Assembly: GCF_024679245.1 (NCBI RefSeq)
Contig: NC_090183.1
Coordinates: 23,797,855-23,861,854, forward strand
Length of the DNA: 64,000 nucleotides
Direction of reading: 5' to 3'
DNA from: Pseudorasbora parva
Taxonomy: Eukaryota; Chordata; Actinopteri; Cypriniformes; Gobionidae
Both the position numbers and the translations under genes were made by a program. Under the pieces are notes generated by a model. The model did not search any database. It was given only the letters and a program-made list of their open reading frames with translations, and was not told where the DNA came from. Shown here piece after piece: positions 56,001 through 64,000 of the stretch (position 1 is its first letter; every line of letters begins with the position of its first letter).

Positions 56001-56175
56001 CGGCGGACCGGCAGGGAACAACTGACTTGACTGCTCGGGGACCCCCCGAAGGGGGTGCGGACCACCCTCGGGTGGCCCGCGGAGACCGACTGCGCCCCGG
56101 CATTGCGGCAGGGTTGGCAGCGCGGCCCCCCGAGGGTGCCGTAGGGAAACGGGTACCGTAGGCAGGGGTAAGCAC
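53065..56175 (-). CDS. DIRS 2 tyrosine recombinase, with long open extension overlapping RT
   Basis: The recombinase domain is the last 317 residues (54018-53065), starting APSTRKLYALKWRLFSAWCR. Catalytic residues are visible: Arg in SLKRIGDIQ (about residue 856 of the frame), His-x-x-Arg in RAHSTRGMA (986-989), GWSSPS, and the nucleophile Tyr in FVRFYELD (about 1022). It would cut and join the circular DNA intermediate at the target. The domain begins about 48 nt after the RT stop. The 700 residues before it are Ser/Arg/Gly/Pro-rich and lie antiphase over RT/RNase H, so they may not be a real protein segment. The apparent start at 56175 is GTG, and no ATG is placed convincingly for this protein. 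The frame is the same as gag's. Confidence 0.85.
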   Translation of the reverse strand: MLTPAYGTRFPTAPSGGRAANPAAMPGRSRSPRATRGWSAPPSGGPRAVKSVVPCRSAASGHCACCSKYTRGQPREAGSLSRFSRRVETSTKYISLGPADNRKGVRHSIRKSATSFLRCPAYRGGPGAGSGNGTGSRDTPAKRGYREGSPSQQGVWLLQPLLHRAEEGWGLTPDIRSAAIESLGGQAQIQDAYTQTDCSAGQIGGLVCHHRPQRCVFSCLHPSTSQEVPEVCLRGRGIPISCTSLRSSTVTPHVHQVCGCSSGAAASSGHPHIELYRRLADSSEYRADGGSASRCCSRPYVEIGVEAERQEECAFSGSENHFSGGELGLGNYAGAIIANTHSIDPGSRQRTEARPSRHCETVPETVRSHGSSVQRDTFWPTVHEATAVVAQDKRVLPEGKSAPHDQSHAAMPTCSGHVEKPGVFISGSRVGGSCSSRNANDRRLSHGLGGDHEWSLVPGSMAGASAALAHKSARDARSVSCIETVPARPQGPPCTSQNRQHVRGGLHKPPGGSEVSSVGQIGSSDPPVGPREIAVNQGSIYPGGPESGSRQPVETGAEARGMETPSRGGGAPLEGLWEGRDRPVRFGGEFSLPAVVFSDPSGPAGAGCHGTGVAEAASVRLPPDCPASRSSGEGTPGRGPGTSSGSELADPSVVCGPDISPGRLSDGDSDQEGSTLSGGREIPAPTPRDVETVGLASEGARLIEEGLSAEVVETILHSRAPSTRKLYALKWRLFSAWCRERQWDPVNCPVGTVLEFLQERFSAGLTPSTLKVYVAALGAVHVPCSGVSLGRHPLITRFLRGTLRLRPVMHSRVPAWDLAIVLRGLSGPPFEPLEEVSDKFLTLKTIFLLAISSLKRIGDIQSLSVEPSCLEFAPGMVKAFLHPRPGYVPKVPTSPRGPITLQAFCPPPFMTSDQERLNLLCPVRALDTYVHRAALWRKTEQLFVCFGPPKKGAPVSKQRMSKWVVEAISLAYEATGQPSPLAVRAHSTRGMAASKALLSGASLHDICNAAGWSSPSTFVRFYELDLASTVGAQVLS

Positions 56176-56198
56176 CGTTTCCCTACGGGGGGAACCAC
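54066..56198 (-). CDS. DIRS 2 reverse transcriptase and RNase H
   Basis: 710 codons. RT motifs: FIVPKKDGGLRPILDLRLLN (about residues 170-189), VTIDLKDAYFHV with catalytic Asp near 219, LPFGL (251), and LNYIDDWLI with the YIDD catalytic pair (283-286). RNase H: TTDAS (Asp 450), RLEMLA (Glu 482), RTDNTS (Asp 507) and QEADSL (Asp 558), so all four acidic residues are kept. The first in-frame start-like codon is GTG at 56198. No ATG precedes the RT core closely, so expression by frameshift, readthrough or internal entry is likely but unproven. Confidence 0.9.
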   Translation of the reverse strand: MVPPVGKRCLPLPTVPVSLRHPRGAALPTLPQCRGAVGLRGPPEGGPHPLRGVPEQSSQLFPAGPPLQGTALVAQSTPEASLERLVPLVDFLDEWKRLPNISRWVLQIIERGYAIQFGSRPPPFSGVLPTEVGPEQALVMAQEVETLLQKGAIERVPPPSRESGFYSRYFIVPKKDGGLRPILDLRLLNRSVAKLKFKMLTLRQIVAQVKSEDWFVTIDLKDAYFHVSILPHHRKFLRFAFGGEAYQYRVLPFGLALSPRTFTKCVDAALAPLRLQGIRILNYIDDWLILANTEQMAVQHRDAVLAHMSKLGLRLNAKKSVLSPAQRTTFLGVNWDSVIMRAQLSPTRIASILAAAKEQKLGRAVTVKQFQKLLGLMAAASNVIPFGLLYMRPLQWWLKTKGFSPRGNPLRTIKVTRRCLRALVMWKNPGFLSQGPVLGALVRRVTLTTDASLTGWGATMSGRSSQGLWQEHQRHWHINRLEMLAVFLALKQFLPDLRGHHVLVRTDNTSVVAYINHQGGLKSRPLDKLAHRILLWAQGKLLSIRAVYIPGALNQEADSLSRQGPRPGEWRLHPEVVELLWKVYGKAEIDLFASAENSHCPQWFSLTHPAPLGLDAMVQEWPRLPLYAFPPIVLLPGVLERVRRDGAQVLLVAPNWPTRVWFADLISLLEGSPMEIPTRRDLLSQAGGRFLHPRPEMWKLWAWPLRGLGS

Positions 56199-56223
56199 CC
56201 TCAGCGTCCTGACGCTTCTGGCG

Positions 56224-57705
56224 TCAGGAACGCTTCGACGAGGCCTTCTTGGCGATCAGGACTGTCCGCAGATCAGCCCTGCCCCTCGAAGGCCTCGTCT
56301 GAGAGCGCCGCCCCTCGTCCCCACGCTGAGGGGGAGCTCGGGCAGCGACGCTCTGCTTCTGCTGAGCCCTGTAGGAGGAGCTCGTACTCGGCTTGGGCTG
56401 CTTGGTGGTATCAGCAGCAGCCCCAGGGACCTGGACCCGGAGAGGGAGGAACTGCTTGAGCGCCGCAGCTTGCTTTTTCGACTCCTGGAACCTCTCGGTG
56501 ACAGTGTGAACTGCGTCACCGAAGAGGCCTCCAGGAGAAAGCGGCGCATCAAGCAGAAAGGCTTTCTCCCTCTCCTTGATGTCTGTGGGGTTTAACCATA
56601 AATGCCTCTCCGTAGCCACCAATGCTGCCATGGAGCGGCCAACACATCTGGCCGTCTCCTTGGTGGCCCGGAGAGCTAGATCGGCTGATGATCTCAGTTC
56701 AGCGATAATATCACCCCCCACAGCATCACTACCGTCCAAATCCCTTAGCAGGTCAGCCTGGTATGCCTGCACGATAGCCATCGTGTGCAGGCATGCAGCC
56801 GCTTGACCCGCCGCCGAGTACGCTTTACCCACCATCGCCGACGTTGTTTTTAGAGGTCTGGTGGGTAAAGTCGGGGCCTTCAGGGACGATGCCGAGGAAG
56901 GCGAGAGATGGCTCGCGAGCGTCTCTTCAACCTTTGGCATCGCCCCATAACCATACTGTCTCAGCCCGCAAATGTTGCTGTAGACCGAAGTCTGCGGGCT
57001 GAAGACACGATATGAAGCCGGTCTCTTCCACGATCTTGCCACCTCGGTGTGCAAATCGTGGAAGAACGGCAGGCCCCGTCGCTGAGGTTCTGAAGCGCGA
57101 GACGGCAGGAAGCGTTCGTCTAGCTTACTATGACGTTTTCTTCCTGCCTCAGATCTTTCAGTGGGCCAGTCGATGTTTAATCTGGCCACTGCTCGCGTCA
57201 AAACCTCAACTAGCTCCTCACTAGCAGGGGACTGAAGTGGCGAATCTTCAGTATCGATACTTTCAACGTCCACCTCCTCAGAGCTGGACAGATGAAGTAC
57301 CGGCGGCTCTCTCGGGGGGGAAGAAACCGCCATGCGTGCTTCCATGCCCCGAGAAGAACCGCTGGATGGAGCAGGTGAGGGCAGAGATAAGGCAGCGCCC
57401 GTCTCTAACCCCTCTGCAACATCCAATTGTGATCCCCACGACTGCAGCCTCCGCTCCGCCTCGGCGGCAGCGGGACCAGAGCCGCGGGGAACACGAGCCG
57501 AGGCACCCTCCTCGAAGAGTGCCCGGCGGGAGCGCAGCGTTCTCAGTGGCATACGCTCACAGTGCTCGCAAGCAGCCCCCTCGAGGGCTGCCTGGGCATG
57601 CTGCGCTCCCAAGCATGCAACACAGAGAAGATGTGTGTCCCCGCCCGTGATGTAGCGTGGGCAGGGAGGAACACACTTTCTGAAATTGCTGCTTTCACTC
57701 GCCAT
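56224..57705 (-). CDS. DIRS 2 gag-like protein
   Basis: 493 residues from a true ATG. The N-terminus carries a Cys/His cluster (C11, C15, H25, C28, C31, H36, C46, C49) of zinc-finger type, shared with DIRS 1. A Ser/Pro/Glu-rich linker follows, then the conserved core with FFHDLHTEVARSWKRPASYR, TTSAMVGKAYSAAGQAAACL and [16 protein letters not shown]. The C-terminus is basic (RGDEGRRSQTRPSRGR), as expected for nucleic-acid binding. The terminating TGA is followed by C, a leaky context, and the same frame stays open into the recombinase. Confidence 0.88.
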   Translation of the reverse strand: MASESSNFRKCVPPCPRYITGGDTHLLCVACLGAQHAQAALEGAACEHCERMPLRTLRSRRALFEEGASARVPRGSGPAAAEAERRLQSWGSQLDVAEGLETGAALSLPSPAPSSGSSRGMEARMAVSSPPREPPVLHLSSSEEVDVESIDTEDSPLQSPASEELVEVLTRAVARLNIDWPTERSEAGRKRHSKLDERFLPSRASEPQRRGLPFFHDLHTEVARSWKRPASYRVFSPQTSVYSNICGLRQYGYGAMPKVEETLASHLSPSSASSLKAPTLPTRPLKTTSAMVGKAYSAAGQAAACLHTMAIVQAYQADLLRDLDGSDAVGGDIIAELRSSADLALRATKETARCVGRSMAALVATERHLWLNPTDIKEREKAFLLDAPLSPGGLFGDAVHTVTERFQESKKQAAALKQFLPLRVQVPGAAADTTKQPKPSTSSSYRAQQKQSVAARAPPQRGDEGRRSQTRPSRGRADLRTVLIAKKASSKRS

Positions 57706-58024
57706 TCTATCTATTTTATTTTCTCTTTTTTCTGTTAATATATTGAATATTTAACAAAAAGGGTGGAAAATCTCTGCTTTCTAGTATAATAGACAGACAA
57801 AAACACCAAATAGACAGACAGGTTCACACAGATCGCTTGCTGAAGGCTCAGAAGCTGGTTCCTGTTTGTTTTCACGGACGTTTTATAGCTTCCGGTCGAT
57901 GACGTCATCACGCCGACGATCGATCTTTTTTCCGATGGAATGGTTCTACAGGCGCTTCACGACGCATTTAAACAGAGGCGTTCTCACAGCGTTTCGACGC
58001 AGCTCGAGTTCCCCGAAAGGGAAC

Positions 58025-58930
58025 ATCAATCAATCATATACAGAATCAATAATTCAGAAAACAAAGTTTTAAAAGCATTTACCTGGCAATCAGAACTACA
58101 CACAGCGATTCGTGCGGGAGATCTGTATACAGATTCCTAGTGTATTGTGTCACCCTTCCTTAAATACCCAGATAATTCAATAAGTCCACCAAATGGTGGT
58201 TACTGTGATTATAATTAGATTTTGGCCCCTTATTCAGGGGGTTCACAAGTGGGCAATCAGAATTTGTGTTTGAATGAGTCTTCACCATCTGTGAAGGAGA
58301 GAACCTATTTACATTTAGGAGACATCCTGGATTATAGATCTGTGGGAGGTTACCTTCTAAATGGCATATAACATTTTCTTAACATATAGAACTTCTTGGA
58401 GGTTTGTACTATAGCTGGGAGAATGAGACCATTTTACCAGACACACCGAGACATTTCAAATGATATCAAACACATATAGTTTTTTCATTGTACACACTTA
58501 ACATTATGTAGCTTTTGTATGGGTTCTCCTGGAGGGAGAGAAAAGACAAATACAGGTGACAATATGTAGAGTGTGAAGCTGTTGTGTGAGTGTATCGTTA
58601 GAGTTCTTTGTTTCTTGGGCCAAATGTCCTGGCGTCTACCTTGCAGGTAGTGTGATATGCAGATTGTGAGGGTGAGGTGCGGGTGTATCAGTATGGTGTA
58701 GTATTCGAATGTTAATCCTTCGGAAAGTTCTTTGTTTCTCAGTCCAGACGTCTTGGCGCCAGCCTTACACCTCGTAGGGCAGCGAAGCATTCTGGGAATT
58801 GTTGTCTTTCATCCCCATGAGACAAAAATACATTTACTGTCTTTTCTCAGTCTAGAAAGCACCAAATTAAAAAATAATTTCACATTTCTACTACATTAAT
58901 GACCCAGTTTAAATACAGCTTCATCTTCCC
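58025..58930. other. DNA flanking the DIRS 2 element, unidentified
   Basis: No gene seen. A diverged tandem pair occurs at about 58605-58650 and 58727-58772 ('gttctttgtttcttgggcca', 'gtcctggcgtctaccttgca' versus 'gttctttgtttctcagtcca', 'gtcttggcgccagccttaca'). This accounts for the open frame on the - strand there. Confidence 0.45.
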
Positions 58931-60010
58931 AGCACTAAAGTACTCCTTTAACTAAAACGAGTTGATACATACCTCTCTTGTCTCATACCCCTTTTTAACT
59001 AGAATGAACCGAGTGCTAGTTCAGAGCCAGTGCTAGTGTCAGTTCTAAGTTGGTTTGACTTGAGAGCCTTTAAGAAATGGTTTGGCTTTCCACAGGCTAG
59101 AGAGCCACCACAGAGCTAGGTCTTACGTCACTGTATAAGTCTCATCTTTCTCGCTAGCGTTTCAGCAATGCTAGCGAGGCAGCGGGAAATGCAAACACAC
59201 CAGGCTTGTTCGAGATGTAGCGGCGCTGCGCGGACCGATCCACGTATGATATCAAAATACCGCGTGAGCCATTCAAAAGCATAAGGAGTTGTTTGCGCTC
59301 GCTGTACTTTGATGTCATATGGCGATCGGGCTGCACAGCGCGCGCCGATGCATCTTGCACGAGGCTTCCCTCAATGGTTCATGGCTTTATGATCCTACAT
59401 CAGCATTAAAACGCCACAAATCCAACATTCGTGCAGCTCTCCATTTTTTGTATAGACGGAGATTACAATCGAGCGGCTGTTAGCTTGATTAGCTGCTATT
59501 TTAAAAATGGCGGTCACAAGTTTGTGTTCGTCTTGTTGATCACGGTAATCCTGCCCCCAGCCGCTGACGCAAACGGTTCTTACTTCTAGCCCAGCAATAT
59601 TTTTGGTGCTAATTAAGAATCACTTTTCCTGGCTCAGAGCTAGTGCTTTGGGTGTGGAAACACAAAGAACTGATAGCATTTAGCTTAGCCCACTAAGCCC
59701 AGTTCATTCACTATGGTACCAAACAGAGATCAAGTTAGAAGCAACCAAACACCTCCACGTTTTCCCTATTTTGAACACAGTTACACAAAGGGCCCTATTT
59801 TAACGATCTGAAACGCAAGTGTCAAAGTGCGAAGTAACTGTGGGCGGGTCTCGGCGCTGTTGCTATTTTCCCGGCGGGATAAATGGCTCTTGCACCCGGC
59901 GCAAATCTATAATGGGTTGGTCTGAAGTAGCTTCATTATTCATAGGTGTGGTTTGGGCGTAACGTGAATAAACCAATCAGAGCGGCATCCAACATTCCCT
60001 TTAAAAGCAG

Positions 60011-60480
60011 GTGCGCAATTATGGATTGCTATTATTATGGCGTATACCAGGTGCACGCCAGGAGCGGTTCACAGCCGAGGAAACTGATGTTCTTGTAAGA
60101 GCAGCCCTTACGAAACAAAAATATATTGCAGTATATTGGAAAATTTCATGCAATACATTAGGCAATATATTCACATATATGGGAATTAATATTTATATTT
60201 TTCAATATATTGCAATATATTGAAAGCGGCAATCATTTGTATATTTTGCAATATATTACATGAATATATAATATATTTTATAATACCATCAATATATTAT
60301 TCCATATATTTACAATACATTAAAATATATTTCAAGTAATGTATTGGTAAATATATTTTCCTTTCGTAAGGGAGTGAAAGACAGAGAAGTTGTGTTGTAT
60401 GGGGATGGGAAAAATCCACCCGAAATAGCGTCGGTTAAACAGTTTTTTCAGTCGATTTTTTTTCCTGGTTCTTGACGGAC
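60011..60480 (+). pseudogene. Myb/SANT-like domain relic of a Harbinger element
   Basis: The left part reads GARQERFTAEETDVLVRA (to 60104) and the right part, after the MITE, VKDREVVLYGDGKNPPEIAS then VKQ (60374-60441). Together they form a Myb/SANT-type DNA-binding domain like those encoded by PIF/Harbinger elements beside their transposase. The insertion and later stops abolish it. Confidence 0.65.
60105..60372. mobile_element. AT-rich MITE with CCCTTACGAAA ends
   Basis: Inverted ends CCCTTACGAAA / TTTCGTAAGGG, 268 bp, with many CAATATATTG-like words inside. AG is present on both sides of the insertion in the disrupted Myb/SANT frame. Confidence 0.7.
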
Positions 60481-60550
60481 AAACCAATTTGTCAGATGTC
60501 CTTATATACATATATGTCTTGCCACTATTGGGCAAACAGGTCTGATCCTT

Positions 60551-61758
60551 GAAACACTCAGTTTCAGTCAATCTCATATCAATCTTGAGTACCTATAGAG
60601 TAGTATTGCATCCTTCATATCTCCGAAAAGTCTTTAGTTTTATCATATTTATAAAAGAAATATAGGCTGTTCCGAGTCTTTCCGGAAAAAACCGAGCGCC
60701 TGGAGGCGTATCGTGTGGGCGGAGCTAAAGAATGATGAATGCGCACAAAGCGGTGACGTCCTCAAGCGTGGAGAAACCCATCTATCTCAGCTAATACAGA
60801 TAATGATCCACAATCAAATCTGAGGCAGAAATAAATTGAACAGGAGAAACGGCAACATCAGGACGTCCATCTCTGTGGTATGTACTGTATTTAGGGGCCT
60901 CTGTGTGTCTTTACTCACAGTTTATGAGGACATGATTCGGTTTATGGACTATTGTATGTGACTAAGTTAGACCTTAGAAGTAGCAAGCAAAACGGTTTTG
61001 CACGTCAGAGTCAGACTAGTGTAAAGTTATACAGAACAACAATGGAGTAACCGTTAGCGCATTTGAATGACGAAGCACGCGATCGTGTCGTTTACTGATG
61101 TTTACTCATGCGACGGTAGCCAATAGCAGAGACATTTGAAACAGATTTACTCACCGGCTGCTTCCAAAGCAGGACTGAACCTTTATCGCTGGGACCGCTC
61201 TGTCAAAAACACACTTCTTTGGTATGATTTGGTGAAGTCCTGTGACAGCAGTGACCGTGGAAATCCACTTTGAGACACGACTGAAGCGATGCCTTGAAGC
61301 TTCCCGTCATTTCTGCGTTCAAATCGGTTCAAATGCAGCGCTGCCTTCCCGGAATGCTGTGGTGAAGCGGTGAAGTCGCTCGACGTCACCCATAGGAATA
61401 AAGTGGAGCCCGGCGCGCGACATAAGTGTTCACGGACGACTGGATCTGCAGCTGAGAGACTGTTTTCGGCGTGCATTTCCTCTCTCTCGATCTAGTCACG
61501 CGCGCGCGCACCCTACCGGGAGAAGAGCCCGTACGGCCCATACAAGGACCTTCCGTTCTATTAACGTCAAGTAGACCCATACTCGAAAAAAACTCTCCGA
61601 AACTTGTGAGAAACCGGAAGGAGTATTTTTGACACAGAAATACTCTATCAAACGTCCAACATTAGTTTTTGAAATTTTGTCTATGTTTAGGATGGGAATC
61701 CAAGTCTTTAACAGTGTAAAAAGCTCAGTATGCATGATACAGCATTTCACCCCCCCTT
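60551..61758. mobile_element. Unclassified repeat with AGTGTTTCACCC-type terminus
   Basis: Shares its left 170 bp with 41090-41333 in inverse orientation. The right side ends 'acagcatttcacccccccttta'. It is GC-rich in the middle (cggcgcgcgacataagtgtt near 61411). Non-coding as far as can be seen. Confidence 0.5.
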
Positions 61759-62689
61759 TAATTACTACAATTAGCCTGAATAATTTGTAAGCTAGATTTA
61801 TGCCTATTTTTTCACATCTTCGTGGCACACCACAATGTGTTAATATTTTTTTAGTGTAACAATTTATGATTTGCAAAAATAACTGTTGCATCTGTGTAGA
61901 TTACATGAGCAAAGTGTATGCGCATTGTGCACGCTATACATTATGGTCAAGCATGCGCCCTTAAAATAGCATAATGAACAACGCGCAACGCGCCACTGAC
62001 TTTAGACTGGGTTTTTTCTGGTCTGTGGCGCAACTGTTTAACGGAACAGCAAAATAGCACCAGGGATTGTTTGCGCCGGAACACGCCTCCTTTTTTTGCG
62101 CTGAACCGCCCAGGGAGCGCAAGTTCATTCACTAGTTTAGTGACGTGCTTCTGTGGAGGGAAAAGCGCGCTTTGCGCGGGTGCAAAATAGGAATGACACA
62201 TGCGTCGGTGTATAAAGTCAATTGCACTGGGTGCAAGATAGGGCCCAAATAGTTGAACGACCATGTATGGTGACACAAAATAAAACGTGCTTTTCTAAGC
62301 GGATTAAAAAGAAAAACTATAATGTATGGCGGAATAGCACTTCTGAGAGTACTACTTCAACTCGGCGCAGTAAAAAGTCCCGACTGAAACATTCTCCCTC
62401 ATAGATGTGAGAGAGGATTTTTCAGATGGGACTTTTTACTGTGCCGAGTCATTTTATTTTGTGTCACCATACTTCGTGGAAACGTGGAGGTGTTTGGTCG
62501 CTTCTAACTTGATCTCTATTTGGTACCATAGTGAATGAACTGGGCTTAGTGGGCTAAACTAATGCTATCGGACTGTCATCACGCATCAGAGCACGCACCG
62601 AAACGAGAGAGGGATGTATCAACTCGTTTTAGTTAAGGGAATTACATGGTTTAATATGAAAAAGCGGTGAAGTATCCTTTTAAGAATAG

Positions 62690-63226
62690 TTTGCAGTTTC
62701 AAAAACAGAAGCCAGCTTCAAGTCTCAGAAGGAGTTTGTTGGCCGCGCTCTCTCTCTTACCACTTGTGGAACAACAAGTCCACTCATCTCTTATTATGCC
62801 CATTCTCAACACTGATCTGTAACACAGAATACTGCACACATACACAGTCTCTCCAAGTTTGGAGCTGATTAGGCTCTAGTTCTAACCAAAACATACTGAT
62901 AACATGTGCTTTCTCTCAGTGAGAGGTACAGACAATAGTACAGGCAATATTCATCTGGACTAGTGTTTCAGGAAAAGGAAATATAAAAGGAATAAAATAT
63001 AATACATTAAATGAAAGACACTTTAGAAAACAAGAAACATAAAGCAAAATCATAACTGGAAAGAATCATTATAATAATATAGGAATATAAATATTGATTA
63101 CGGCTTTGATTATGAATCGCCCTTTCACGACAGGCCGAGGTGGCGTGATGAGCTCAGAGGCTGGAGGCGGATGGCATGGGTTCCTCTTAGCTTGGCTGAG
63201 CTAGAGAATGGTTGAAGGAAATCAGT
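62690..63226. other. Intronic or intergenic DNA, nothing identified
   Basis: No recognisable frame, repeat terminus or exon was found in this AT-rich stretch. Confidence 0.4.
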
Positions 63227-63889
63227 TTACGCAGGGCTGACTGATTGATTTTGGAAGAGGAGGTAGGAGAGGGAGGCTGGGTGGAACTCTGGAGATGCAG
63301 GAAACTTTGAGCTGGGCGAAATCAGTGGGGGCACAGCAGACTTTGAGCTGGCCAGAACCAGAGGTGACACAGGAGACTTAGAGCTAGACGTGATCAGCGG
63401 GGACAAGAGGATCAGGAAAATGTGCATTTCCAAATTTTCATAAATATTTGCAGTGGCTAGCTGTAGCTGACACACAGCTGCAGGAGTGTGGGTGGGGCTT
63501 TCCTTCATGAGTGTTAGCTCTGTGCAGTGTGTGGAAGGTGGTAGGCTGGGCTCTGGGTCTAGAGTGGGGCTGGTGATGTCATCCTCAGAAGGGCAGATGG
63601 TGAATGCCGATCCATTACCCACTCCACATATGCAGCGAAATCTCCCAAGGACCATTGACTATGAGGTGTGCCTTGGACCACTCACTGAGGATGGTATGGT
63701 AAAAAAAACGCAAAGTGAGCGCTCCGGATTGTTCTTTAGGCACGGCAGATCTAAAAAGTCCTGAGTGATGTCCTCCAGTGAATGGTTCTTCTGCTCAAGG
63801 CAGAGCAGGTGGATGGCCTGCAGGTCAATAGTGAAGGGGGAGAAAAAAACAGCAAAAATAAATCCAACCAGAATTACATTTAATAGCAA
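63227..63889 (-). pseudogene. Gag-like fragment of a fish LTR element
   Basis: Two - strand frames, 63889-63659 then 63655-63227. The first reads IDLQAIHLLCLEQKNHSLED then ITQDFLDLPCLKNNPE. The second is Ser/Pro-rich (SPLVLASSKSAVPPLISPSS). This pattern is common in decayed gag-like genes of fish retroelements. The upstream sequence to the window edge (63890-64000) looks like the matching LTR or leader ('gtatttaagccctta' on -). Assignment to a specific superfamily is not possible here. Confidence 0.45.
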
Positions 63890-64000
63890 ATACTCAGCTA
63901 TTAAATGTACCTGCGGAACCTAAGGGCTTAAATACACACAGTGATAATTAATGAAACCAGGAAAACTTGCAAACTCGATCAAAACCCATGGAGACAAACA

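Larger units (their letters stand above)
52655..58024 (-). mobile_element. DIRS retrotransposon 2, apparently intact (5370 bp)
   Basis: Three long frames are open: gag, RT/RNase H and tyrosine recombinase. Inverted repeats of about 150 bp (52701-52850 against 57859-58010) include TATAAAA (on -, near 57890). GTT (AAC on +) borders both ends (52655-52657 and 58022-58024). The internal complementary region (52905-53004) lies between the recombinase and the 3' repeat. Members of this group replicate through a circular DNA and insert by tyrosine recombinase. High GC content contrasts sharply with the flanks. No inactivating change was seen, so it may be a recent insertion. Confidence 0.92.
59790..62246 (+). 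mobile_element. Harbinger-like transposon with GGGCCCTAT ends, decayed and invaded
   Basis: Starts GGGCCCTATTTTAACGATCT and ends GGGTGCAAGATAGGGCCC, with AAA on both flanks as a possible 3-bp duplication. CGC-rich subterminal words (GCACCCGGCGCAAATC, GCGCGCTTTGCGCGGGTGCA) are typical of this type in fish. It carries a Myb/SANT-like relic (60011-60480). No transposase was found. Inside are an AT-rich MITE (60105-60372) and an unrelated repeat (60551-61758). Confidence 0.65.
58945..62684. mobile_element. Foldback element split by a Harbinger-like insertion
   Basis: The left arm 'actaaaacgagttgatacat' (58952) and 'gcccagttcattcactatgg', 'taccaaacagagatcaagtt' (59697-59737) are mirrored at 62605-62640 and 62500-62560. 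A smaller hairpin occupies 62268-62475 ('ggtgacacaaaataaaacg' / 'tttattttgtgtcaccat'). Confidence 0.6.

Noticed and set aside
63227..63889. Host gene on the - strand
   Set aside because: The Ser/Pro repeats, the interrupted frame and LTR-like flanking sequence fit a decayed retroelement better than a host exon.

Overview
This is 64 kb of teleost nuclear DNA, most likely from a cyprinid (carp/zebrafish group). The evidence is spliced vertebrate genes with large introns, very dense DNA transposons (Tc1, Harbinger-like, foldback elements beginning AGTTCACCCAAAAATG), tRNA-type SINEs, DIRS retrotransposons and long (GT)n tracts. The species assignment is an inference from repeat content. Nothing prokaryotic is present.

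Two host genes can be supported, both on the + strand. The first is a complete pik3r6, encoding the p84/p87 regulatory subunit of PI3-kinase gamma. I reconstructed it as 19 coding exons between 10112 and 37448. The exon lengths sum to 2292 nt, an open frame of 763 codons plus stop, and the phase matches at every junction. Its probable leader exon ends at 8976 and its 3' UTR runs to about 38.8 kb. The second is the 5' part of a bMERB-domain gene related to BMERB1 (exons 46775-46853 and 49570-49690). The rest must lie beyond 64 kb.

Almost everything else is mobile DNA. 0-8.8 kb: foldback elements, a solo LTR with a target-site duplication, a Tc1 remnant and (GT)n. 10-37 kb: pik3r6 introns loaded with a Tc1 remnant (intron 4), foldback elements, two Harbinger-like MITEs in tandem inside a SINE (intron 7), an ATTCT pentanucleotide array (intron 8), a Tc1 relic (intron 9), a 4.7-kb RT-deleted DIRS element (intron 15), and a Tc1 relic plus a decayed DIRS gag (intron 17). 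39-41 kb: a DDE-transposase relic. 41.4-46.5 kb: a very large palindrome whose arms were later hit by a LINE, a Tc1 and a Harbinger-like MITE, each with recognisable target duplications. 52.7-58.0 kb: a DIRS retrotransposon on the - strand with gag, RT/RNase H and tyrosine-recombinase frames all open. 58.9-62.7 kb: nested foldback and Harbinger-like DNA with a broken Myb/SANT domain. 63.2-64 kb: a decayed gag-like fragment of an LTR element.

The most notable biology is in the DIRS pair. Both carry an internal complementary region that reads as the reverse complement of the joined left and right element ends, which is the expected imprint of a circular intermediate. A GTT triplet flanks each element and occurs once at the junction. 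In the intact copy, gag and the tyrosine recombinase lie in the same frame, separated by one TGA, with RT/RNase H in a different overlapping frame.
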